Positions 24,682 through 37,145 of a stretch of DNA of 64,000 nucleotides are shown in pieces (position 1 is the first letter of the stretch; the number at the start of each line of letters is the position of its first letter). Made by a program: the position numbers and the translations under genes. The notes under the pieces are model-generated. The model saw only the letters and a program-made list of their open reading frames with translations, was not told the DNA's origin and made no database searches. Origin of the DNA: Polytrichum commune (taxonomy: Eukaryota; Streptophyta; Polytrichopsida; Polytrichales; Polytrichaceae); contig OX485808.1 in assembly GCA_950295325.1 (NCBI GenBank), forward strand, positions 4,032,501 through 4,096,500. Reading direction: 5' to 3'.

Positions 24682-25344
24682 CCGTCCCATCAAGTCACAC
24701 ATCAACATTGGAACTATTTGAAGTTTGTGAGACAAGCAAGTCTTAATATATAATTGAGATTTCTGGATTGGACCCAAGTTGTTTGGTATATATTTGTGGT
24801 TTCCTTTGAGTAGGATCAATTTTTGGTGAGGTTTGAGTGTCATATTACATGCACACAACCGTTGTTTCACTCCTAATTTCCCAAGAAGTCAAAAGTGAAC
24901 ACAAGAATCCAGTTTTCAGTTTAGTTTTAGATACCAAATTGCTATGGAATTAGTTGGAAATTTGTTAGAATGTGGCCATCAATCTAATGAACGCACGCAT
25001 CAAATTTTATGCCATTTGGAATTGATCTCCACCCTCTATGATTTTCTAGATAGGTGTATATAAATATCGCCCCCCAACAGGGGCAAGCATACATGAAGAG
25101 TCTCTTCACCCGAAGGTTACTATAACATGTCAGTGGTGGACTTTATCATAAACAGTCCCTCGTTATCGTTCCTGGGATCACAAGGGCTTGGCTTCCGAGC
25201 CGTATGTGAGGTTTTTGAATTGTTTTCATTACTAACATGATTCATAAAATAACAGGTTCGTCGAGGACAAGACACTAGGGTGGGGGAGGGGGGCACCCAC
25301 GCTGTTAGACCCAAAGGCCACAATGAAAACTAGCGCACCTGCCT
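24682..25344. other. Downstream region of the receptor kinase, nothing recognised
   Basis: It probably contains the 3' UTR, but I see no canonical AATAAA close to the stop. A GC-richer patch at 25060-25320 has no clear identity. Confidence 0.4.
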
Positions 25345-25440
25345 CATCAATTTGAATGTGGGGAATATCTGAGGATATTCCCTAGAATATTGTCAATCCC
25401 ACAATACACTGTTGTGGATCTGAATAATGTTATGCATCAA
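25345..25440 (+). repeat. Dispersed repeat family J, copy 1
   Basis: ATCAATTTGAATGTGGGGAA, then AGAATATTGTCAATCCCACA and GAATAATGTTATG occur in the same order at 36918-36998. Confidence 0.65.
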
Positions 25441-25702
25441 GCTTTGGTGATGAAGTAAGAATTACTAACTTTCTTGAAGTCGAAGTGTTGGAGAAGTTGC
25501 ATTCATTCGACAAACAATTTTTTTCAAGACTTGAGCCAATATAGTTGCAATATGGATCGTCTGCTAGTCTAGAATAAATAACATATTGAATATAGTTGAT
25601 CTAATATCTGTCAAAAATTTGCACTGAATACTAAAGCCCTTCACTGCCCGACCGAAACATTTCAACGTGCAATGTCCCATACTCATCAGGCGTTGCCTTT
25701 AA

Positions 25703-26419
25703 GGGCCCGTTTGCAATATAAGCGTGCCCCCGAGTTAGAATGTTTAAGACAATTACTGGTGATTAATGAGAGATGAAACTTGTAATTAAGGAATCCCAAC
25801 TTGGAAGTAAACGTAATATTGATTAAAATATTTCATTAACATGAAGAGGTGATTGTGTTTACCATGAGAAAAATATTTTTGAAAATCAGAAATTAACTTT
25901 TGCTAATATTTTTTGGAGAAAAAAAATCATAAACTTATATTTTTGCCTTCGTTATTTTGAACTTAATACGTGTAATGTCTTTGGGTTCGTGATGCCTTTG
26001 TAAACTCATGCATTTGTTCATGAAATGAAATTGTAGCGCATGAAATGACACGATGCATGAGTTTAGATAGACGTCACCAATCCAAAGACATTAAACATAA
26101 AATTCAAAATAACAGCGGTAGAAACATAGTTAATATCTATTCTTCAAAAAAAAAATGGTAAGAGTTAATTTCAGATTTTGAGAGACATTATTTTATGATG
26201 AAACACAATCATCTCCTCGCGTTATTGAGATAAATTCAATGATCCCATTAGCCTTTTGGCTTCCCAGACTTTAAAATCGATTTCAATTTCATTTCATTGA
26301 ATGGTATTTTTACTTCCAAGTTGGGATTCTTTGATCAAAATAGCAATTTCCTATTAATTACTAGTAATCATCTTAAAATTTCTAGTTCAAGGGCATATTT
26401 ATATTGAAAATGGGGGCCC
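25703..26419. mobile_element. Foldback TIR element, possibly PIF/Harbinger (Tourist-like)
   Basis: The left end GGGCCCGTTTGCAATATAAG is mirrored by the right end (RC: GGGCCCCCATTTTCAATATA). Pairing continues through AATCCCAACTTGGAAGTAAA and GATGATTGTGTTT to a centre near 26,035, so the whole 717 bp is one large palindrome. The right arm holds an extra segment of about 80 bp containing the dispersed 45-bp motif. Flanks are TAA on the left and AAA on the right, a decayed form of the TAA duplication that would fit Harbinger. No coding capacity is seen. Confidence 0.7.
26250..26295 (+). repeat. Dispersed 45-bp motif, copy 2 (nested in the foldback element)
   Basis: AGCCTTTTGGCTTCCCAGAC followed by TTTAAAATCGATTTCA breaks the symmetry of the surrounding palindrome, which shows that it was inserted there. 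Confidence 0.65.
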
Positions 26420-26944
26420 AAAAACAACACCCAAGACCCATCTATCAAGTCCGCCTAACAAACCTTCCTACATGAGCTTGTACGGGTAGGTTCAACATCC
26501 CCTAGCATGTACTAGCAACGGGAATATTTCAAAGACAAAAGCTTGTAACTAACCACTTCAAATCAAGCTTGGGCTAATGCATTTAGGTTTGCCCCCTCGT
26601 CCTTTACTTAAGCAACTATCTTCTCCATAAGACCAAATTGAGCTAGAAGCGGCTCAACTCTTAAAGGGGTTTGGAGTCCAATGTGGACCTCTAATACATA
26701 CAATATTTTGAAATTGCATGTTGTGAATATAGATCGTGATGTGCATGTTCAGTACATAGTGATAGTTGGTTGTTTTGCAAGGTTATCCTTCTTCACACCC
26801 ACACAAAGTAACTTGAAAAGAGTTCAATGAAGATTTCATATCCACCAATATAAATAGAGTATACATGCTAAAAATAATGCGCCACTTGGATTAGGTTTTT
26901 GAATGTGTCTCATCTGCCAAACATCATCCAAGAAGTTGGGTCCG

Positions 26945-27205
26945 AGATGACCCTAAACTACCAGATGATAGTGGAGAGGTACCCATTTCCGAATGGAGTG
27001 GTTGGCAGTTCGATTCCCGTTGCGAAATCTTCTCTCTACTTGACGGGAAAAAACTAGCTAAGTAGGCAGGAAGCCAAGAACCCACCCACCGCAAGGTAGG
27101 CAACAAACCCCACCTTGCACCAAGAAGATTCGTGGGCAGGATAGGGCCAACGGACTCAAATTCGCATTGGATTGCCCGACGTTGGTTGTTTATTTGTTTA
27201 TTCAA
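26945..27205 (+). mobile_element. Candidate tRNA-derived SINE, copy 1
   Basis: AGATGACCCTAAACTACC is followed by GATAGTGGAGAGGTACCC and then AGTTCGATTCCC at 27007-27018. The last word fits the RNA polymerase III B box (GGTTCGANNCC), and an A-box-like word lies upstream. The same arrangement occurs at 47817-47920. The copy ends near a T-rich TTGTTTATTTGTTTATTC. The pol III reading is inference from the motifs. Confidence 0.5.
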
Positions 27206-28299
27206 GAAGTTGATAACTAGACAAACGGTGTTGAAGCCACAATAGCTCATTTCATAAGTCAAAAGTGGTACATACAGACACAAAAGTAGAGAGAGCATGT
27301 CTAGCACATCTATCCATGGTCTTAGAAGGAATGCTATCTATGTATACGATCCTCCACAAGCATCCACCGAGTGGAGAACTTGAACTTGATTTCGCTATCA
27401 CACCAACTCACTCCCTTACCACACTCTTCAATTCTCACTCCTTACACTAAATGTCAAAATGTAAGAAATTGTTCATTCCAAAAGTTACATATGTTGACAA
27501 ATAATGGAGGTGCCTTTTGTACATATGTTGATAATTATAGATAATCATAGATAATAGTGGAACCCTTTGCAAATGGCATACATGACACTAAGTATCATAA
27601 ACAGTGAAGTACTTGACACATACTTTGAGCTTTGCTGACCATTTTTTAAGTATTTTACGTATCAAATCATGTGCACTAGGCCGAGACTTTGGTGGTGACT
27701 ACATATTGAGTGGATCAAGATAACACTACTTCAGATCCAATGGTAAAGGAAATAGGGTAGATACAGTACCTTTTGAAATATATTAAATTATTAATGTAAA
27801 TAAATAAACCCCATTGGTGAGACTTACCACTACATAATAATTACATAGTAGAGGTAGATATCACACAAAACAAAAATAAGGGCACAATACACCACTATAT
27901 CTCCTCACCCTTATTGCGTATGCATTCATTTACAAGTACTTGCTGGTATCTCCTTCCACAAGAGAGACTTCTGTTTTCTTTTTCATCAATTTCTCTATAG
28001 AGAGTCAGATTCTCATAGCTTCAAATGCATCCAACTTTTCAAGGCATGCAAAGCAAGTTCACTGAAATCTTCATGGACTGCTAAAGTGCCAATAATAGGA
28101 TTGAAAAGAGAAATTGGAAGAACATGTAATCACCACCTAAATCAATGAAACGAGCAATGCTGCAGGAGCAAGGGAGGTTGGTCGCTAAGCCTTGAGCAAG
28201 CTTCAAGTGCATGTTTCACTATCGGTTTGCTTGTAGAGTACACAATTCTATTTTATTTTTCTGAATCAAATGGTAATTTCCATTGGTCAGAGTAAACAT
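27206..28299. other. Intergenic stretch, nothing recognised
   Basis: It is AT-rich with no frame or repeat that I can name. Confidence 0.5.
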
Positions 28300-28720
28300 A
28301 CACCTTACAAGACAACTCATTGACCCCCAAGCCCAGCGAGAGAGAGCAGCAAGGAGAAGACTGGAAATTGGCCGACTTAATGTACGCGATGGTGCGTAAT
28401 CCTCAGTAACTCTTACCCTAATTGAGTTCGAAGCAATGCAATCCATAAGGGCAAAAGCCAACAACTCCCTCATAACACACTTGGAGGAACTTGAAGTGAT
28501 TTTTAATCCTAACAAGATAACTCCCTCAGGCGTAGATTAATCAATGACGCCCATCCATACACCATCATTTGGCTCCAATTGGTGGGCGTGACACTTGGCA
28601 TGGTTGAATACCATGTCGTTGCATGCAACCCAAATTGTCCATAAACACAACCTCTCAAGAGGCACCAAATTCGACTAAATGATGATAGGGTGAAGTAAAT
28701 CTTCACCAAAGATTTAGAGC
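28300..28720 (-). pseudogene. Possible LINE C-terminal relic, frameshifted
   Basis: Read on the minus strand, one frame gives LVPLERLCLWTIWVACNDMV followed by FNHAKC, which resembles the W-x-x-W-x-x-R/C-N-x-x-V-F-N block near the end of plant LINE polyproteins. Stops and frame changes follow at once. The match is short, so this is a weak call. Confidence 0.3.
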
Positions 28721-30255
28721 GAACAGTTTAGCAAGGGTGGATTTCCAGCGAGGTTTGTTGGAGCACCTTCAAATATCTTGATTCAATAACAAGGACTGTG
28801 CAACCATTCATGTGCAGTGATCGAGTGAATGTAGAAAAGAATAAGGTGTTGGGTATCATTTAGTGCACACACAAATTCCAGGAAATCTCTGGCACCACCA
28901 TCTGCAGGGCAAACAATTAACAACAGAAAATGCGAAGCAAAAAATGCAGCCATACTTGTGACCATTTCCACTCATCGTTCGAAAGCATGCCTGTGCAGAA
29001 CTTGATTTGAAAGACTCAAGAAGACACATATATTAAGATGACTTGGTACTCCGTGCAGGGCCCCCACCCATCGAAGTGAAATTTTGATCAGGGACCAGGT
29101 CGCAACAACGAGCAATTACGAATACAGCTTAATAATTGCAACAGCTGCAATTATAGATACCGTATAACTCCAAAGCCAACACAAAAAGGGCGAATTCATA
29201 CATGCAAAGCAGGCTCACTTGCATCTCATCTTTGCATAGATGAGTAGATTGGACACCAGAAATGCATAATCTTTGGCACTAAGAGCCATAACCATCACAA
29301 GGACACAATTTGCATGTAGATTACAGAGCTTGCAGGTGAGAGTTAGTCTCTCCAAAGCCCTCCCATCTTCACCTCTCATGTAGCCAAACCTCTAATGCAG
29401 CCACATCCAATTAGAGGAACTTCAGGCAGATTAGGCCATGGCTATACGAGTGAGGCAATCAGAGGCAGATTAGAGTAAACCTCTGCAAGTAAGTCAGAAC
29501 TGTTAATAGCTAGTCATCTGTACAGTGCTGGGAGGATATTCTGCTGTCAGAGAGCTCAAGAGATGTTAGCATGACCTCTTTTAAGGTGGGTGGAGTTGCT
29601 CTTGGGTAGAGATACCAGAGAACTCCATGCATGTCAATAACCGATACACTCATCCTCTAACACTGGCACTTGAATCCTTCATGCCATTCTACCCAAAGAA
29701 ATTCCCACTCCCCAACTAACACTACTAAGGTAAACGTGCCTAATTCAGTTACTTTTCTTAATCGGTTACCTATATTTGAGTGGTGTGTAATTAGGTGCGG
29801 GCGAAAGGACACCAAAATAACATGTGTCTGAAAAAGATTAGACTACATGCTGAGAACTTGTTAACCACTCTAGGCTCAATAGTCCAACACAATTATTTGG
29901 GGGGGGGGGGGAGGGAAGCTACAAGAGCACATTATGGCTCTGGCACTTATAACTCTCTAAATTAGAATCAGGGTTTTCTGATTGTTGGTAAACCCCTCTT
30001 GTCACATTTGCGGATCGCTGAATCCAAGCTCAGATTCATGCCAATCAGAAGAGAAACCTAATCATTTAAGACACATTTACCTTTAACCAGGTCACACACA
30101 TGATGAGAAAGAGACAGCAACAGCAGGACCTGTGAAAATGACTTTCAATAAAAGAGCACCTTCAGTGTACATCGATGCACAGATATCCTCGTCACTCAAA
30201 TTTCAAGAGAACCATGCCACCAGTGCCTGGTTGGTGTGCACAGAGAACTAAATGA
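28721..30255. other. Intergenic stretch upstream of the CSLC 3' end
   Basis: No coding sequence or known repeat is seen. A run of 13 G lies at 29899-29911. Confidence 0.45.
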
Positions 30256-30261
30256 TTTATT
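30256..30261 (-). terminator. Candidate polyadenylation signal (AATAAA) of the CSLC gene
   Basis: AATAAA on the minus strand lies about 590 nt beyond the CSLC stop codon. That is long but possible for a plant 3' UTR. Confidence 0.25.
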
Positions 30262-30847
30262 CACATAAGCCTAGGGCACAATTTTAGTACATGCTAGCCA
30301 ACTACCTGTAGTGCTTGTAAATGGAGGCATCTGAAATAATGGTAATGGCTCAAAGAATGACCTGATTGGAACATGATTAATAGAACAGGATTCAGCAGCA
30401 CTTTCCATGCGCTGGCAAACCCTAACTTGAGGAAAGACCTTGTTGCTTGCTGTCCTCACAATTACCACGAAACCTCTTCTTGCCCTAGCTCTTCTTACTC
30501 GCAAGCTCTTGAACTTCCTCGTCCAATTACGCTTCGAGTGATGTTTTTGAACCTGTCAAATCCAAGTCCACATTTGGATTGTGTGGATTTCCACTTTGGC
30601 CTCAAAATGTGATACACTGCAGTCACCAAGTGGGCAAACCCTCCAAAAAAAGGGTTAGCCCTCATCCGCAAGCAATCCTGTCTTTCCTTGTCAACCATAG
30701 GACGATGGGAGATGTGGTGCAAGCCGTTCTTGGTCCCTGCTTGGCAGAGATAGATTTGTATGGTAATGTGAGTGCGTATGTGTTGACAATTAGGTCACCT
30801 TGGCTTGTCAAGAGAGCCTATCTTCTGAAAGCCCATTTTCTTTCCTC

Positions 30848-33800
30848 TCAGCTGACTTGCTCCCCAATGAGATCAAGACCGACGACCAAGAATGAGATGC
30901 CTTGGAAGAGAAGAAAGTAGAAGTGGACTCCCTGTGCAGACAGCAAGCTTCTTGCGGAGGCAGTCAACAGCAGGAAAGCCAGTGAAAGCTCTTTTCGATA
31001 CAGCCGGTTTAACTTCTTAGGTGGTGGCGTCGGTGTCGGCATTGGAGTTGGAGCTGAGGTTGGTATGAGAGGTTTCATGTTTGCTTGTTGGTGTTTCAGA
31101 GCATCCAAGCCAGATTCGGACACACCTCGACCAAGTGCGAGAGGGGCATTCACAACTTTATCGGAGTTCAGAAGATCGGCCTCTGACGATCGCCCAGTTT
31201 TCTTCGTGACGACCCACTCGTGTGAGCTGCTAAGCTGGAAAAGACCTGATATCATAGCATTAAACTTTGTAACAGACATGGTATTCTCGAACAGGAGATA
31301 GGGCACAAGAAAAGGGAAGGACCTCAGTGACGGGAGCACGTTTAGAAGCGACATGATCGCTGGAATGTAGCACACCACCCATACTGGAAGTTGTGCCTCT
31401 GGCACAAACATTGTCATAGGAAGGATGATGCAGAAGAGGGTGAATGAGTAAAATGGTAGGATAAGCTTCCTCAGAAGGAAGAATAGGAAGATCATATTTG
31501 CCTTCTTCCCCCATGAAACCTGAACAACCAAAGAACACCCAGTTCTGTCACTTCACAGCCTTCTAGCAATTTGACAGCAGTACATGGAATTCAAACACAA
31601 ATCGTGCAGAAAGCTGGGGAAGTTGTTGAGCAAGTGCAACAGCGAATGCAGAGAGAGAGAGAGAGAGATGGATGAGTGTTTCAAGGAGCTGTTGCAAACC
31701 TTTGAGCGAATGATGTCAGGAAGGCAGAGGCGAAAAAGCTGCATTGGACCTGAGTGCCATCGATGTTGCTGTTTGCGATATGCTTCATAGGATTCTGGGA
31801 GCTCACACAGGCACTGCACATTGCAACCACCTAATAAGCAAAGAGAGTAGCAAGGATTAACGTGCCAAACCATCATGGGTGGACGATTCATGAATCAATC
31901 ACAAAGTAACATCATGATGTACTGAAGCTCTCTTGTCTGAGATAACTGGGGGGGGCCTTCAGGTGACTGGTCATTGAGAACAACAAAATTCCAGCCTCCA
32001 AGAATCACCTGAACGTCATTGAGGAAGATGAATTTCCAGCCTCGTAGATGAGCCCGAACAGCAATGTCCATGTCCTCCACAGTAGTCCGTTCTAGCCAGC
32101 CACCTGACTCCTCAAGAGCTTTGATTCGCCAAACTCCTGCAGTGCCATTGAAGCCGAAAAAATTGATGAAAACACCGTTCACTTGCTGCTCCACTTCAAA
32201 ATGGAATGACAAGTTAATGTTCTGGAGTCGAGTGAGAAGATTCTCATCCTTGTTCACAAACGCCCAACGGGCCTGCACCAATCCTAACTCTGGATTGTCC
32301 TGTAAACAAAGCAATTTGCCATGTAATCAGGATACATATCTTCTTGGCCTCGCATAGATGCACAAAAGGCATCACCTGCATGAGAGTTTCCAACATCCAC
32401 CTGATTCATGCCAGAGGAACTTCCAGACGGTACAATTCACAATGGAGTTTCTTATCTCAATCGGAGCTATGTGTGCAAATGAATCCCAGGACACAAACTC
32501 CATCTAGCCTGTACACCTTAACAAATTGCACACACAGAAAGACAACCGTCATCCTCTGGCAGATGCCCCTCGAACACTGAAGTGTTATCACAATGAAGCT
32601 GCTTCTCTCACATTCCTTTCAGAGTTGTTGACTGCCTTCAGAAAGAGGTCATGTGACTAAATGTGAAATTGCTTCGAGAAGTTACCCTGAAATGTGGAAT
32701 AGTGCGTTTCAGGAAGTCTGACTTGGGCTGAAAGTCTGCATCAAAGATGGTCACAAATTCATAATCCTTCACATAATCACATTGCATTGCTGACTTCATG
32801 TTGCCAGCCTTGTAGCCTGTGCGGTCTGTCCGGTGTCTGTATATGATGTTAACTCCCTTTTGGTGCCACTTATCCACTTCAGCTTCAATCAAATGCTGGG
32901 TCTCCTCGTCAGACGAATCATCCAGTACTTGGATCAATATACGCTCCTTTGGCCAATCCAGCTGACAAACAGCTGATATAGATTGCTCATAAACCTGCAC
33001 ATGCGCCAACCAGAGCATCAACCAAGTGCCCATACAAAACAACCTGCCGATTGGATTGAGATAACTGCGCAGCTCATATCCTCCGCCACACAAAACCTAA
33101 ACAAGTCCATACACATATATGGCTCGCATGATTGTGGTGGCGGTGGACACCGCACAAAGACCACATGGTGACCGCAATTCGGAAGATAAGACCTGCCGCT
33201 GCTTCCAACAGATTGATGATCAATCATTTCCCTCATGAACCTAAGGGCCGCACAAGTACTCCACATCCACATGTAAAACAAAAGGGGGGGTTCAAGGACA
33301 TGCTGTCCCAATCTTTCCAGCTCTTCCGCATAAAATGCTCGAGTCAGGAGGTTCACATCAACCTAAAGAACTCAAGGGACGTACACATAATATGAATCAA
33401 GAAGATAAGTTCTTCATCAAATAGCTGCGGTTTAACGTCCAGACAAATCAGTCGTTCCAGGCTTCACACAAGAATCTGTCAGAATTCCTGGATTGTCTGA
33501 ACTCCCATGATAGGGCAATTCAGGTATATATCTGCAATAATAATACTTGGATCTGAAGTCTCCGTCTGTTGGTCCTTGAGCCAATTGGTCCAACACGTTC
33601 CATTCACATTGTAATAGTAATGGTAAGAGATGATGAGAGTGGGAGAACAAACAAACCTCGCGTTCATTGCACATGGGGATTTGCACAAGACACATGGGAT
33701 GGCCCTTATCCGGCTGCTCGATGTCGTCGGACTCAAGAGACGGATTCCTAGGTATTGGTTTGATGCCCTTGCACCAAATGTAGGCACATCCAAAGCACAA

Positions 33801-34370
33801 GATGAGGCGATCAGCGGACTGGATGAGGAACAACCAGATGCAGAAATTTGTCAACCTTTGTAATGTAGGAGCAATGTAGTTAGCCCTGAAGTACATCCAC
33901 CCAAGGTACATGGCATGGGGGATACTCTGGAGGCTAAAAGACGGGGGACCAGTGAAATGCCATCCGAGAGCATGTGCTCCCACTTCCACACATAACATGA
34001 TGACCGCAAACACCAAGAACCCTGTGATGGCCTTGAACAATGTTCCCTTGTGAGATGATGATAAGGTCTTATGATGATGTCTCGGTGCCATGCCTTCACC
34101 ATAGATGAGCCTTTTCTTCAATGCGGATAGCAATGTCATTACCCCTGACCACACCCATGCTACACTGCCGGCCGCTTTTTGAGCCCTTAGTTGCCATACC
34201 CACATGAGCTGTTTGGCATTCTTTCCCTTGTCTTTCTCCCTTCTGAACTTGGGACTCTCAATCTCCACCATGTCGTAGTTGGGATTCTCCATCTTCACCA
34301 CCACAGGTGTTCCGCCCCCTCGATGTGCCTCCTTATTCCACCAATCCACGAAGTCGAACCCCTGTGGCAT
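30848..34370 (-). CDS. CSLC: Cellulose synthase-like C, xyloglucan beta-1,4-glucan synthase, 5 exons, 699 aa
   Basis: Exons on the minus strand: 34370-33657, 32994-32686, 32299-32009, 31813-31700, 31519-30848, all joined in phase 0 with GT-AG introns. CSLC enzymes are Golgi membrane GT2 glycosyltransferases that polymerise glucose from UDP-glucose into the xyloglucan backbone. The N-terminus carries the family block [13 protein letters not shown]. Membrane spans lie near residues 112-135 and 185-207, with several more after residue 480. The catalytic series is complete: VLDDSSDE (Asp 263-264), DAD (323-325), VED (about 415-417) and QQHRW (453-457). FNGTAGVWR and the final VGLDLIGEQ are also conserved. 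Length is usual for CSLC (about 670-700). A Pro/Thr-rich linker at about 626-645 is unusual. The ATG at 34370 is preferred because it sits just before the conserved N-terminal block and has A at -3. The gene appears functional. Confidence 0.95.
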
Positions 34371-35537
34371 CTTGACAACAGGCTCCACTCCCCTGTTGCC
34401 AAGATTCCAGCTCCCTCCGCACCCCACCTATTTCGAACCCCCTTCTTGCAACAACCAAAACAGACTCCAAGTCTGCTCTTCTGTCACCACCGGTGCAAAA
34501 AAATGATGATGTCGATAGAATATCACTCACATCGAAAAGGTTATCTTATCTCATCTCATGTCCCAAGCTTATTATCTCACTGACCTCCACCACATCATTG
34601 CCGAGATGCACCAATTCTTGGCATGCCAAAACATAACCCCAAAAAGAAGGCCAAAAATAATAGGCTAAACCTAAACAGGGGCCCTTCTGCTCAATGCTTG
34701 CATGACCACTGCAACCAACCTCACTACTACACAGATGCCATCGATCGCATCTGGGTCTCCTGCCGAAGGAGTTATATGCATTGTTGTGTCTGTCTCCCAC
34801 TATTCCGCCCTACCCCACAACAGCATCATCATCACCATACTTCACGAACTTATCTTTTTCCACCTACAAATCTTGCACCACTCCATCATTACTAATTCCT
34901 CCACCGCTCCCACCATCCAGCTCGCATAACCTCACCCCCAATACTCTACCTAAAGACACAAAAAATCACAAAACCCTTCCTTCCCAAGCCGTTAACCCAC
35001 GCTCATCTCATCTCATCTCATCTGCACACCATCGCCACACGCCTCCTCTCATCACCATGTGCAACTCCAAAGCTCCAAAACTCTCCTTCAACTTAACCCC
35101 AACAATGCCTCTTCGACAATGCTGCCAAATCCTAACCCCCAAATCTGCGCCCTCGCCTCAAGCCCCAAGAAAAAGAAGTGGGGGAAAAGAGTAAGAAAAA
35201 AAGAAAAAAAGAAAAAAAAGGGGGAAAAACAAATTAAAAAAAAGCCGCAACACTCAACTCCCAACTCAACCTCCAAACTCTACTAAACTATAAAACTCAA
35301 ACTTCAGTTACTCGCCCTCCTCCCGAAATGCTGCCCTCCCCACCCCTCTCTCTCTCCCGCCTCCTCGTCATCGCCTAACACTAGTAGTACTAATTCCCTC
35401 CGCCGCCCCACTCGCAGATCGCTGGCTACATTGCACACAACCCCTCCATGCAACCACTCCAAAATCTTGGCACCCCACTCCCCTGCCCAACCATGCACTC
35501 CACTCCGCCCCCTCTCGCTCCAACCCGCCCACTCTCG
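34371..35537 (-). other. Predicted CSLC 5' leader
   Basis: The region has no coding match. On the transcribed minus strand it is purine/G-rich near 35300-35530 and has a long pyrimidine tract (complement of 35168-35230). The open frames on the plus strand here are products of low-complexity C-rich sequence. Confidence 0.4.
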
Positions 35538-35547
35538 GTATATACCA
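35538..35547 (-). promoter_or_regulatory. Candidate TATA box of the CSLC gene
   Basis: GGTATATACC is palindromic and lies about 1.17 kb upstream of the CSLC start in a C-rich leader-like region. It implies a long 5' UTR, perhaps with an intron. Since the motif reads the same on both strands, its direction is not fixed. Confidence 0.35.
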
Positions 35548-36076
35548 AGTTCCCCAGGGATGCGCAGAGCGAGAAATAAGAGGGAAAGAAAAGAGGAGGA
35601 AGAAAAGGTTGTAAGTCTGTGAGCTGCTGCTGCGATGATACAGCTGTGGGGACAGAGCACTTGATATTCGGTGGATTGTTTGTTTGTTTGTGGAGAGAGA
35701 GAGCGCGTAAGGGTGGGTGGTGGCTATGGTGGAAAAGAGAGTAAAAACGCTGACAACAGAAGTGCCAAGTGGTCGGGCGGGCGACTGACGATGGATGCCT
35801 TAAACAAACACTGGAGGAGCTAATTGGTGGTGGTGTGGCTCCGCCTTATTAGTTGGCACTAACTTTGCCACTAACTTTAGGGTCGCTAACTTTGGGGGCA
35901 CTCCCACGTTCTCACTAATCTTTCGTTTACTTGGGATGGGTCTTGGGTGTCAGCCTGCCTCCTTCCCTCTTCCTCCTCTAATCCTACAACTAATTAGTCA
36001 TGGGTTTAGGGGTAGTGTATGAGATACATATGATTATTCAGTTTCTAAAAATTACCACTATAAATTAATGATGAAA

Positions 36077-36460
36077 CCACACTAAATATGATAGTTAGTG
36101 TCACCAGCTCTACTTGTCTTGCTCAATACTAATTGCCAAAACCACGGTATAGTGTCACCAACACTAAATCTTAACCCAGCGTTATTTGTCGTTCTTTGTA
36201 AATTGTTTTGGGGGGGGTTATAGAGTTACAGTGATGCCATTACTATCACTTACCCAGTGCTTTTTCATCCCAAACTCAATCATCCATGACACTATTTCAT
36301 CACAAGTTGTGACAAGAGAAGGATGGGGTTTGGGCCAATGGATGAACCCGTCCGTCGTCCATGACAATAATTGTTCACTTATTCATAAAAAGTGCCATCT
36401 GAAAAGTTACCATAGTGGCATAAAATAAACACATGACACTAAATATCATATTTAGTACAT
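36077..36460. mobile_element. MITE family A, copy 1 (about 385 bp)
   Basis: The ends are CCACACTAAATATGATAGTT and (RC of the right end) GTACTAAATATGATATTTAG. Internal landmarks TTCATCCCAAACTCAATCATCCATGAC and GGGCCAATGGATGAACCCGTCC recur, inverted, in 47926-48332. It contains a G run near 36211-36218. Its terminal motif is shared with families B, C and D. Confidence 0.7.
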
Positions 36461-36781
36461 CACCATGAATCAAAAATTACCAAGGTGGAACGAAGGATAT
36501 GTCGGTGTTTTAACACTAAAAATTAATTGAGAGCAACCGTGAGCAAAAGAAAAACATGTCCAAGATAATTGATGGTTGACATAGGTGGCCTCAATGAACC
36601 ACACATGTCATGTTTGGTCATTTGTGTCTTGTTGATTTGAAAAACAATATCGTAAGGACTCAGCCTTCCTACTAGGTGGAAGTTAAGTCATGAAGATCAT
36701 GAAATTGGTTTCATGTGATGGTTCGATTAGTTAGTATGTATTTCCAATTTTCTTTGGTTTGGTGGTCTTCAAGTGGCATAC

Positions 36782-37145
36782 CTACACTAGATAGTCCAAT
36801 TAGTGTGGGTGGAAAATTAGTGTGGGCCACATTCATTTTTTAGATCTAGGTGGAATTGTTGTGGGTCCAAGACCTTGGGTCTTCCCATGGGCCTTCTTGA
36901 AGACTTAAGTCGACACCCACATCAATTTGAATATGGAGAATATTTTGTGGAATATTGTCAATCCCACATAACATTGTTATGAATATGAATAATGTTATGA
37001 AGAATTATTGTGGCCCATGCCACTTTTCTATTATAAATTTAGTGTGGTTGAAGGTTAATTTGGCCCATATTAATTGTCAACATGAGATTTAGCATGGGTT
37101 GTAGGAAATTAGTGTGTCCCGCGGTAATAGGACCATTTAATGTAG
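36782..37145. mobile_element. MITE family D, full-length copy (364 bp), with nested repeat J
   Basis: The left end CTACACTAGATAGTCCAATT and the right end (RC: CTACATTAAATGGTCCTATT) are inverted repeats. The interior repeats words such as TTAGTGTGGGCCACA. A copy of repeat J sits at about 36918-36998. Partial copies of family D lie at about 37446-37530, 43150-43230, 50820-50945, 57285-57420 and 61800-62005. Confidence 0.65.

Noticed and set aside
25136-25200. GGCTTCCGAGCCGTATGTGAGGT resembling part of an organellar group II intron domain V
   Set aside because: Only one side of the hairpin is present, without the complementary half, so neither a group II intron nor an organelle insert can be supported.
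33432-33656. Continuation of the CSLC exon 1 frame past residue 238
   Set aside because: The conserved NERE ends at a good GT donor and the next conserved residues (VYEQSISAV) resume at 32994, so this is intron.
34191-35286. Several plus-strand open frames opposite the CSLC 5' end and leader
   Set aside because: They are low-complexity Pro/Ser/His- or Lys-rich products of a C-rich and A-rich leader, and antisense to a well-supported gene.
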